A stretch of DNA of 51,305 bases, from contig JANBQC010000150.1 of NCBI GenBank assembly GCA_027576995.1, positions 1-51,305 of the forward strand, in the 5' to 3' direction. Below are positions 18,904 through 28,917 of the stretch, piece by piece. The stretch's first letter is position 1. Every line of letters begins with the position of its first letter. The stretch comes from Dimargaris cristalligena (taxonomy: Eukaryota; Kickxellomycota; Dimargaritomycetes; Dimargaritales; Dimargaritaceae). The notes beneath the pieces are model-generated. The model worked only from the letters and a program-made list of their open reading frames with translations. It was not told the DNA's origin and searched no databases. Position numbers and translations under genes: made by a program.

Positions 18904-20986
18904 AGCGTTGGTTACCGACAGGCTTGAAAAAAATAGTTAATGGGTAAAATCAATAAGGGTTCGAAAGTGTGCACCAATAGTGAGCTACGTTTGACACACT
19001 GTCGAATTATGGAAGGTAGTGAGGGGCGTAGGGTAAGGCAGATCCATGGGACGCGACGGGACGGTACAGGCGACGCGTAGATTCATGATGCAGAATTTAG
19101 TTTGACGCGAAATGGATGTCACCATGGGGGGGTTGTGATGATAGAAAATATAGGAGAAATGGTACACAGATATGGTTAGCAACACGCTATTACAGGGGCA
19201 GTTTGGATGGTGGTGTGAAAAGGAGCATAGGTATTGCACGTGGTGGAGGGGGGACGGATAATAAAGCTACCCAGAAGCCTGGAAGATTATGTAGAAAGAG
19301 AGAGCTTTGATGACATCACTCTAAGCCCAGTCGATAAATGGGAAATAAAATACAACAGGTTGTAGAAAAATGAACCCACTGCCGACCAATCAATTAGCCG
19401 CTGTAATAGAAGGTGAAACAAAAAGGCAAGAATAGGGGGCTAATCAACTGACCACCCACCTGACCAACGAGAAACGAGGAAAACGGCCTTTCCTCTCTCA
19501 CACTCTCATATGGGGCAGACGGCATACAGGCGGCTGATGATGAGTCAGCAAGGAAAAGGAAGTTGGTGAAACCCACTCTACATAAAGGAAATGGCTGAAA
19601 CGAATAGTATTGGGGCTTGGGAAAATATGGGTGGGAGACGGGGGGGAACAGGTTCTCCCGGTCCAATGTAATCCACGTCTCTCCTCCCCCTTACCGCCAG
19701 CTAACACGGGCCACCGAAATGAAAGAGAAGGGGAGGAAGGAGGAGGAGGAGAAACGTAAGGATAGAGAAGAGTTTCCGTCCGTCCGTTCGTGGGTGTGTG
19801 TGTGTGTGTACACCACACCCACCCAACATACCAGCCACACACACACGTCCCCTTCTTCCCCCCCCTTCCTTCCCCCAACCAGACAGAGGCGGGGGCTGCC
19901 GGATGAGGAAAGTGCTGGAAAAGGGCGTCAGATGAGACACTGCAACACGGCACCGTTGGCCCTCCCTCCAAAAATACGGTAAAGTATATAGCGGTGCGGC
20001 CGAAACCCTCCAGCAGGCGAGATGAGACCATCTAAAACCTTGTGCAAATGACGGGATAGAATGAAGGCCCTTGGGAGGCCAATCTAGCCTGTTAGATCCG
20101 TAAAAACTACGAGATGACCTACCTTTCAAGGGGATGGGAACGAATTAGACAATAAGATAAACAACGGGTTCGATCTCAACGAGGGTAAATCGAATGGCCT
20201 TGGCGTACGCTGTGGGTGGTGTTGGTGGGTGTTGGGTTGTTAGGTAGGTAGGGAGGGGTGGAAATAGCTGACACAACAAGTGGGGGTGTCCACGCCTCTC
20301 TTTGCTTAACTACGGTGGAAAAAAAACAGCAGGTAACATATAGTCGGGGTACGGGGGGGTGTATACAATGTGAGTTCGCCACTACTATTGCCAAGAGGTG
20401 TGTGCTGTCCATATTAGAAGACCAGGGGGAAGGGGGGGGGGGCTTCCAGTGTTCACGCAAGCAGCGTAGCCCTGTATCATCATCATAATTATCATAGGAG
20501 GATTGATTTACCGCAGCCACATCAATTCCTCCAATAGAGATATACTCCCACCTCTCGGAAAAATAGTCCCACCGTGGGTTGGTTGTGATGAAAATGACCA
20601 CAACATTACTACTACTACTACACTTAGCATGGGGTGTAAATCTCTCACCAACCCTATAATAATGTTGATCGCTACTCCACGAAACGGGGATGACTAGTCA
20701 GTTAGTTGGCTCTCTGGTTTTGGCATAGCGTCGTTAATAAAATCACCCAGCATCTACTACCGCCATTTCTAATTGACTACTAATGACATCCAGGACAAAC
20801 CAACGCCTCTAATACTTCACCCAATCTGCATATCGCCGGGCTATGTCATTCATCATCCCCCCATTGCCACTGTTATTAAATAATCGATCATTATCCTGAA
20901 CTCATAATTATAACCTACCTATTCCCCATGGTATTGGAACCACACATGTCACCACCGCCCTATCTTATCCCACCCATTTAGATAAA
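18904..20986. other. Long spacer upstream of EPL1; low complexity
   Basis: No gene supported. It contains the EPL1 promoter and probable 5'-UTR intron, and the 3' flank of the 20987-22622 gene. A 177-codon minus frame (19498-20031) starts with ATG but is driven by Pro/Ser/Thr-rich simple sequence, including a GT/AC tract, and resembles no known protein. Confidence 0.55.
19790..19846. repeat. GT-rich tract followed by AC-rich tracts (potential hairpin)
   Basis: An interrupted GT run (19790-19809) is followed at once by CACCACACCCACCC (19811-19824) and a later ACACACACAC (about 19836-19846). The arms are complementary and could fold back on themselves. Confidence 0.7.
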
Positions 20987-22622
20987 TCAGAGCTGCTCAA
21001 TGACTCCTCCGGTAATGTTAACGTACTCGAGCATGTATTTCTGGCAAGTCGTTTCCGAGTTCCGTAATTCGCCCTCCAGCCAGCACTTGACTTGGGCAAA
21101 GGCAAACGCTTCGTCATTTAGCGTCGTGGCCTGACCCAAGTAAACCGCCGGCAGTAGTCGATCTCGCCACACACTACCCGGTCCGCCAGGAGTGCCGGGC
21201 CCATCCCCCGAACCCGCCCTATCGGATGGCTTGTCACCCTCGTTCTTTACACTGGTATTGTCCGACGGGGCGAGTAACTCCGATACCAGCTCCATGATAG
21301 GCCGGGTTGGTTGCCACTTGACCCGGGCTCGGCGCCTAGTGATGATGGGCATCTCGATTCCCAAATAGTCACATATAAATTTGGAGATGCCCGCCCGAAT
21401 TCGGTAGCGGTGATTGTTAACTAACTGCTTAAAAGTCTTGAGGAATTCGGCCAGTGTAGAATTAGTAATAGTAAAGTGATTCGCTGGGTGGCGACTAATT
21501 AAGTAGAAGAAGTGGCGGAGGCGTTCTTTGTGGACGAATTTTTCATAATGCACCACATGCGTTAATACTTTACGAATCAGTTTCTAAATGGATTGGGAAT
21601 ATAAGTCGAATGTATCAATTGAAAAATCGGAGAGTTCCCGAGTAAATGCTTGGTCATTTTAAACCAAATGGGTTGCACTGTATGGGGGGGGAGTTATGTC
21701 GTAATTGAGGTGAGCGCGTTACTCCCATTGGAATCATAATGTCCCCAATTTATCATAAAACCACGTGTGTCCTGCGTGATAAAGAAGACCCTCATGATTT
21801 GGGTCAACACCATCTACACCAGTATACATATCCCCTTATTTATTGGTGGCACATAGGGGTCAGACTGGGTGGTCGGCACCTCACCTGCCATTACAGGGCG
21901 GGCCGTGTCGCCCTCTTTATACAGCTGCACCCCACGACTTACCTCAAGAACTGGACTCGTTTGGATATTGGTGAGCGGTTCACCTGTGCTGGCTATGATT
22001 TGGTCCACAATTTGGATCAATGCGGAGTCGGAGAGACACCACGGGCTCGGATCAAAAATCCCCGCCCTGGGCACCGTTTCAGTTTCAATAGTCGACGGGA
22101 TCGCCGTTGGATCATTTGGGTCAGCCACGTCAGGGGAAGTGGTCACCTTCGAACGGAGGGCGAGCTTATATTCGTTATTACGAATAGTTTTGAGATGGTC
22201 GACTTGCTGGGTCAACGCTTCGACCCGCTCGACCAACTGAATTAAGATACGCCGAACTTCTTGCATATAGACATGGTAAATTAGTAGCACCGGTCCAATG
22301 GTGTATATAAGGTAGGCTGGTTACGTGAACACGTTATCATTTAAAATATAGTTCGTTCGTAACCTAAAGAAGGAGAGCGAACCTCGATTGCAAAGCCAAT
22401 AGCTAGCGCACTTCAAGAATACCGGAAGATAGGGGGAAAGTCAGCAGGGTATAAGAATGTCCCCCGCCCAATTTCCACTTCCAGGGTTAGGATATTTATA
22501 AAGTATTAGCTACCTCGCTGGTCTTCGACTCTCGGAAGCGGGGGTAGGGGCCTCCTGAGCTGGGTGTCTGGCATATACTTGCGTTTGCGGGAAGAGGACG
22601 GGGCCGGGGCAGTGGTCGACAT
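20987..22622 (-). CDS. Unrecognised, probably nuclear protein (three exons)
   Basis: I do not recognise this protein. Exons 22514-22622, 21943-22259 and 20987-21583 concatenate to 1023 nt (340 residues) with matching phases (1, then 0). The first intron has a TACTAAT branch point and GCAAG acceptor; the second has a GTAAGT donor and TTTAG acceptor. The N-terminus has a short basic cluster (S-S-S-R-K-R-K-Y, residues 9-16) that could be a nuclear signal, then Pro-rich residues. Residues 38-62 form an amphipathic helix likely to coil. Residues about 143-215 are helical and well ordered (K-L-I-R-K-V-L-T-H-V-V-H-Y...F-I-C-D-Y-L-G-I-E), followed by a basic R-R-R-A-R-V-K-W patch. A Gly/Asp-rich linker (about 245-270) precedes a short C-terminal helical unit. 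There is no signal peptide or membrane span. The gene is supported by splicing and phase; nuclear location is a guess from the basic segments. Confidence 0.72.
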
Positions 22623-24519
22623 TATGGCGGCAGTCGCTTCCGAAGCAAGTGAAAAAAAAGGCAAAGGGAGTCTCAGTCAGGCAGTGGTGTAGGAGGCAGG
22701 CTGTCCAGTAACCTTGCCTAGTGGATTAGAAAGCCATGTAAACGTGCGCCAGAATGAAAAGGAAAGAACTTGAACCTCGAAACAGAAGGAAGGAAAGGGT
22801 GGTGTAGTAGGAGGGGTAGCTTAGGAAGTAGCTAGCATACAGCCTGAGCGGTTGTCTCTCTAACCCCTTTGAAGTTAGGTAGGGCACAAGTCAGTGGTTC
22901 TTAGGCAAAGGAATCGAAAATAAATGCCCCACTATGTCCATGGGACGGGTCATTGTGAAGGTGTGATCCAACCGGAAATAGGTGGCAGGGGGTGTAATGG
23001 ACATGCATAGGTTACTACAGCTCCAGGTAACCATGGTGAACCGGAAGGGGGCCATGTCACTTGCTCATTATTAAGCCGCCTTGTGCTCACGACAAGCACT
23101 GTTGTCACCAGCGCGTTTCGGTCTCATTGGCCCTGCTGCTGTTGGCCATCTAGAAATTGCAGGAATACGACTGTGCTCGGCCTTAGTCTACCCCTCCTTA
23201 TTCACTTATTTTAATCATAAGAAAAGGGAGGGGGGGATTGTATTAATACGAGCCTAAGCCAAAAATTTAATGCGAATCCAAGGCGTATCCTGTTTGCCGT
23301 TCCCAATGGCAACCACAATCGCACATGTCTAGCCGCTATACCCTCAGATACTTGGTAGTTTGTGGTCCAGTCAACCATCCGTATATTTTAATTCTGGTGA
23401 TGAGGGTGTGAATGCCTGCGGCATCGTTGAACATTTTAGCGAAAAATCCTTTGGATGAGTTCGGTATTACTACTATTAAAGGGTATATACCCTGTTTTTT
23501 TGGTATACCTCATTTGTAATCTTAAAAAGCCGTGTATCTGGGTCTCAGGCGATGATGGCCCCTGTCCATTGCCTATAGTGCGCGGGAGGACGACCCCTGG
23601 CCGACGCTGTTGGCCGGAACCAAACCTGCTACCGGTGAGGTGTGGGGTTATTGCCTAGGTGATACGAGACTATGGCAGTATGGCTGTAAGGTTGGTGAGG
23701 TTTTTATCTTCCCAGATGTTTCCCCCATCAAGGAGGGCCACGGAGTCTTTATATCGCATTGCGGCTTATTTGTTTTAGCTCGGGTCCGCTTTTTTACCCG
23801 TTGATCACTCCATGGGGGGCCGTTGTTTAGGTATGGTGCCCTTAGTGGACTGGTAACCCAAACCCCGCTATTTCAGCTATAAATCAGGATGACCAAGTAC
23901 AAGCCTATGACCACCCTTCCATGACCATAAACCGGTTTTGTACCGCCAAAATACTGATCAGTCCCCCCCCACCTGTCCACTGGTTTGATGGTGCAGGTCA
24001 TTTACGCCAACCGTTTACGTCCCATACTTGACGCCTTCAGTTTTCTTGCATTACATATTTTTATGGCTATCCAACCATACTCTAGGGTCCTTAACGATAC
24101 TAATGAGCAACTTTGTCATTACCAATACTTGGATGGAGGTAAATAAAAGCAAAAAGGGTCAAATGAGCAGATATTCTAATTCAATTTCATCGATTTTATT
24201 ACTTCTCCTAAACTGGACGTTCGACTACCAATTGAACTTTAGCTCGACAATTCAGATAACATATATAGTATAGTACTTGTTTTTTATAATAGATAAATAA
24301 ATACACTCTCTGGCCATGGTCTGCGGTCAATGTCTTTAGAACTGGCACTCACTACAAATGTACCACTTGGCACCTGGCTAGTATTAATACTAAAAATTCA
24401 ACATTTATTGATATTTATAATGGGCTTCTCGGGCCAATTAAGGTTGAATTATTAACCAACAAATAGGCCCAGATTAAGACCGGCTGCCCACTCGAAAAAA
24501 ATAATATATACGTTCTATA
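22623..24519. other. Spacer, no gene recognised
   Basis: Holds the promoter of the 20987-22622 gene and the 3' flank of the first receptor gene. Short plus-strand frames (for example 23455-23658 and 24028-24273) have no splice partners or recognisable content. A minus-strand AATAAA lies at 24404-24409, 111 bp past the receptor stop codon. Confidence 0.55.
24404..24409 (-). terminator. Possible polyadenylation signal for the first receptor gene
   Basis: AATAAA on the minus strand, 111 bp downstream of the stop at 24520-24522. Weak on its own in this A+T-rich spacer. Confidence 0.35.
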
Positions 24520-25774
24520 TTAAACGGCATGGCCCTTCTCGTCTCGGCCATCTAGGGACTGGTCCAGGTATTTGGCCAACGATAACTCCATTTCCGATGC
24601 ACACACATGTAGATCCAGCGTACGCGTGGAACAAATGTGTTCGAGTGAAGAGGGGTCGTCCGAATCGAAGACACCGTGACATGAATGGGGGTCGTTGGAC
24701 CGGGACCGTGGCGCACTGGAAAAGTCACTCAGTCCGTCGGAGGCCAAATCACTTTTAAAGGTCATTAAAAAGCCCTCCCGATTGCGCCAGTAGCCCCAGA
24801 GCATGGGGGTCAGGGCTACCCAAAAGAACGCGTGTACGCATACGAGACACGCCAGGGTGGCGAGGAAACGCCCCCAAGAGTAGCGATGGACCGCTCGGGA
24901 GTTGATAATGGTGAGGGCCAGCAATAATAGCACAAACGCCACCGTGCTTACCATCGTCTCCCGGTATTCGTTGAACGTCTTGCGAACATTGCGCAATAAG
25001 ATGTTCAGTACAATACCAATCAGGGCCAGGTAGGATAAAATACCCATAGCGAGGTAATGGAAAGTGTCGCTATAGAAACAGATGCCCGGTCCGGGGCTAG
25101 GAATAGTGGTGGTAAAAGACGTCAAACTGGATGAGATTATCAAAAATATACAGGTGGGTAAATACACCAAACTGAATATAAGGTGGTAGATAAGTCCACC
25201 GGTGGGCTGTTTGCGGATTAACAGCCAAAAAAGAATATACAGGCGGTAGTTGAGCACGATGGCGTATAAGAATATGCCCAGCCCAAATGTAAGCCACGGT
25301 CCAAGGAAAATGCACACCCCCAAGTTCATTTGCGTGTGGTCGATGTAGTAAGTAACCAACTGGAAGACCCAGAACAACAGGCCACCTATGGTGTTATGGG
25401 TAATGTCGAACATATCGTTGTAAAAATATTAGAATGGCAAGGTCAGTTACAAAGCATGATAATACCCCAGCTAACCCGCGGCCGCCAAGGAACCACCGAC
25501 TCCGACAAAGGTTGGGTGGAAAGTACTGCGATGATACATTGCCTAGCGACAGTTACTTACTCAGTTGAATAATGGCAATTAGGCGGATGTTTTTGGTCCT
25601 AAACGGGAGGAAGTCTCGTTTACGCGTCTGTACGAATGCGATTACGAGGATATCGATCAGGTAAAGAACACATCCGATCGTAATGGCCGCCATATCCCAT
25701 CCGTCGAACGGGTCCCGACTGGAAGTAATATAGGTAAAGTGGTGCCTATAAGGAATATTAGAGAGGGCGGACAT
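24520..25774 (-). CDS. Seven-transmembrane receptor-like protein, tandem copy 1
   Basis: Two exons, 25561-25774 and 24520-25385, joined in phase 1 across a 175-bp intron (GTAAGT...CATAG, CTAAT branch); 359 residues. The first 27 residues precede TM1 (about 28-48), followed by a basic loop L-P-F-R-T-K-N-I-R-L. Six more hydrophobic helices follow, with N-Y-R-L-Y-I-L at the end of TM3 and L-N-I-L-L-R-N-V-R-K-T-F-N-E-Y-R-E after TM5. The tail of about 75 residues is polar and Ser/Asp-rich. The topology is 7TM with a cytoplasmic tail, like a G-protein-coupled receptor. The helix-loop pattern reminds me of fungal and amoebal RGS-linked 7TM proteins, but no RGS domain is present. Ligand and G protein are unknown. 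The second copy lies 1.9 kb upstream with the same intron position, phase and exon 2 length (866 nt). Confidence 0.8.
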
Positions 25775-26240
25775 GGTATTGTTTCGAGCTTAAAAGATAC
25801 GATCTCCCAAAAGGAGTGAAGAGCAGCGTGTGCCAATGGAAAGAATTAATATTACAGATTAGGAATCTAGTTGGGGAAAAGTTGCTATCACGTATTATAG
25901 AAGTAATGGGATAAATTTCGCGTAATAGATACCAAGAAACAAAAACGCTAGCTTAAGATGGGGTTAAAATAGATTGGGAGATATATAGATTGTCGCACTA
26001 AAGGTAATGTATTAATGTCTAGAGTAAAGTATTAGGGGATGACGTCGTATTATCATTTTGGTAGTACTGGTAGATAATATCCAAATGAGTAGGGCGGAGA
26101 TTAAACCTCATTTATATACGATATGTATTTGAACCAGGACCATTCCACTTCGTTCCATTTACTATTAATTCTCAGGCAATATTCCATGCCACTGTAGCCC
26201 TCAGCGAGGGGATATAACCAGCGGAATGCCGGGCTCCCAC

Positions 26241-26320
26241 GTCCAATGTCGCTATACGGACCTAATCGGGCATCTGCCCCGTCCAATACCGACTAGCGGA
26301 TCTAATCGGGTGCCTTACCT
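26241..26320. repeat. Degenerate 40-bp tandem duplication
   Basis: Units 26241-26280 and 26281-26320 both begin GTCCAAT and share CTAATCGGG; by eye 26 of 40 positions match without gaps. This looks like an old tandem duplication. Confidence 0.6.
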
Positions 26321-27500
26321 TGCCCATTGAACTAACTAGTTACTCAACCCCTGTCGGGGGTTTTTATAGCTGTAACATATATAAATTGATGATACACCAT
26401 ACCTAACACTACAAGTGTCGTTAAGGACCGATTCAACTGCACGGGCTGTTTATATTACATGCTCTCGGCTGGATACCCGCCAAATAACTACCACCATCCC
26501 GTTCGTTCAACAGTCGATAAAAAGTCGCACAAATACAGTGACCTCCAAGAACTTTTTCCCCCCCCCTCTCTCTCTTTATATCTAATTATAATAGCGGCGT
26601 GTATTTGCCATTGTACCACCCACATCAAAGCCATCCTATAAGATGTCAAATCCTAGCCTGGTTGACGCGAATTTAGCATACTCTTCCTAGCGAATCACCG
26701 TTGCGTTAGGATTATCCCGGGGGGTTTTTTTGGGCCGGAAGAGGAAATAGATTGTCGAACCCCTCTATATTGGTTAGTAAGAACATAGTAACTGCTCGTC
26801 AGAAAAAAAACCCCTGGCTGGCGCAGCTTACAGCTCTGATAGACCATCAAACCCATGTTCAACCAGACTGAATAGTGTAGGTTTATCCTTGCGGACAACG
26901 GTCCTAAACGAGTAAATAGTGGGGAGCAAGGGGGAAGTCCAAAATAGGGCAATATAAATATTTTTGCAGTGAGTCGGAGAAGCAGTATACCACCAAAGAA
27001 TTTGGAAGCAACGCCTCCTTTGGTCGACAAGGAAAAAGGCCTGCGGCGGTGGAAGTAGAATGTTCGTTTATGGTGGGTCGATTGACGTATTGACGGCAGA
27101 AAGCGGGGCAATTACTTAGTGATCGCCCCTTCTTCCCACTGGCGAATTCGGAGTATCTTCCCTAGCTATTTGATACAAAGAGGCACCCAGCAACATTGTT
27201 GGGTGATTACCATTAGAAACCAAAACCACTGCAGTGTTACCATGTACTAAAAGTAAAACGCGACTAGGCCCAATCTACAACAAAATACTGGCTTGCCGAG
27301 TTGGATATAGATGGTTTAAAGTAAATACCCCGCCTATGGCACCCTCGAAATCCCGAAATTAGTCTTATACAGCCGTGTTAAACCCCTAATCCATATCGGC
27401 CCAGTTGATATTCTGTATTAAAAGAGCAGTGCATTTTTGGCCTTAGGCTGTAGTACACGGTATTGTACCTGTAAAGTCTGTTGTGCCTTATCAACCCCTA

Positions 27501-27506
27501 TTTATT
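27501..27506 (-). terminator. Possible polyadenylation signal for the second receptor gene
   Basis: AATAAA on the minus strand, about 141 bp downstream of the stop codon at 27647-27649. Confidence 0.35.
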
Positions 27507-27646
27507 AATACATATGCAAGTTCAATTACATTTCTGGGTTGATAGCAATTCGTACGAACATATACGGTTAATTACAATGGCCATCTCTATAGTTAGCTTA
27601 TGCGGTGATGATTTTTATCGATTAATAAACTGGTGGTATTATGGTG

Positions 27647-28917
27647 TCATACGAGATAGTTTTTCTCGCCTAGGGGGGTTAAGGGTGTGAACAGAGACTT
27701 AACCGATGTGAGCTCCGCTTCCGACACCGACGGTGGATAGGTGCATATCCGCGGGGCAGTAAGTTCAAGGCTCTGTTCTTCATCGCCGTATACCGAATGC
27801 TGGAGGGTCGTACTCCCGCCCCCTGAACGCGAAGGATTCGAAGACTGGAAGTTATCCAATCCATCGAGGGCCAAATTCTGTTTAAATGAAGCCAAATATT
27901 CTTCCCGGTTAAACACGTAGGCATAAAGGGGCTTGGCCATGGTCACCCAAAAGAAGACATTCACGGCCACCAGAGCGATCATGGACATGAGGAACCGACC
28001 CCATCCGTATGCTGACACGACCTTGGCGTTCGCTACCCCAATAACAATGGCGAACACCGTAAACGCCAACGTACTGGTTAGCGACTCGCGGTACTCGTTG
28101 AAAGTTTTGCGAACGTTGCGGAGCAGAATATTCAACAGCACGGCGATGCCCACCAAATAGTACAGGGCCGTGGCAAAAAAGATGCGATAATCGTAATTGA
28201 ACATGCATTGGCCGGGGTCGGGATACTGGGTCGTGTAGACCAGTTTCGTTGAGGCCGAGCTGGCAATGACGTAGAGTAGGGTGGGGATATAGGTGAGCGA
28301 AAATAGGGCGTGGAACTTGAAACCCCCAATGGGCCGTTTGAGGACCAGAAGCCAGTATAGAATATAAAGGCGGTAATTAACGATAATCATGTGGAGGAGT
28401 AACCCTACGGCGTACATCAGCCAGGGGAAAAGAATGACACAGGCGCCGCGGGAAAAGAGGACAGTCCGTGTATTATCGGTGATGATTTGAAGCACCCAGA
28501 AGCTAAGGCCGCCTAGGCGTAATTGATGCAAGGGTATAATACCAATCGAACGAGCAGGCTGCAGTAAGTAAGTGGTGCCTAGTGAAGTAATACCGGGCTT
28601 CATTGACCATGTGTCGGGAAAGGGAGGTACTAGATATCAGTTTACGCTTCAAATACTGCCAATTCATGATGCGAGAGCGAGACGGGTTATATACACTTAC
28701 ATAGTTCAAGAATAACGAGGAGACGGATGTTTTTCGTGCGAAAAGGTAAAAAGGTACTTTTACGAAGGATGACCACAATAAAAATGACCAAGTTAATGAA
28801 GTAGGCAGTCGCCCCGACGACAATTCCGGCAATGTCCCAGGCACCAAAGGGGTCGAAGACTGGGTAAGGAGCACTGCCCTCCGTTGAAGCGGTAACAGCT
28901 TCTGTGTAATTGGACAT
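27647..28917 (-). CDS. Seven-transmembrane receptor-like protein, tandem copy 2
   Basis: Exons 28701-28917 and 27647-28512 join in phase 1 across a 188-bp intron (GTAAGT...CCTAG); 360 residues. It is paralogous to copy 1: both have D-P-F-x-x-W-D before TM1, L-P-F-R-T-K-N-I-R-L after it, N-Y-R-L-Y-I-L after TM3, and an identical 17-residue block ending F-N-E-Y-R-E after TM5. W-G-R-F-L and F-F-W-V also recur near TM6-TM7. The N-terminus is longer and Thr/Ser/Glu-rich with an N-Y-T glycosylation site at residues 3-5. The C-terminal tail, about 75 residues, has diverged strongly except for D-G-L-x-x-F near its start, which suggests different partners or regulation. No RGS, kinase or other extra domain is seen. 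Receptor function is inferred from topology only. Confidence 0.8.

Larger units (their letters stand above)
25775..27646. other. Spacer between the two receptor genes
   Basis: No gene recognised. It carries the promoter of copy 1, the 3' flank of copy 2 (AATAAA on the minus strand at 27501-27506) and a degenerate 40-bp tandem duplication at 26241-26320. A 138-codon minus frame at 26695-27111 starts at TTG and has no family resemblance. Confidence 0.55.

Noticed and set aside
19498..20031. 177-codon minus-strand frame with an ATG
   Set aside because: Built largely from simple-sequence Pro/Ser/Thr stretches and crosses the GT/AC tract; more likely EPL1 leader or intron.
21884..21892. Alternative GTGAGG donor for exon 2 of the 20987-22622 gene
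   Set aside because: Leaves phase 1, which does not fit the TTTAG acceptor; the GTAAGT donor at 21942 fits in phase 0.
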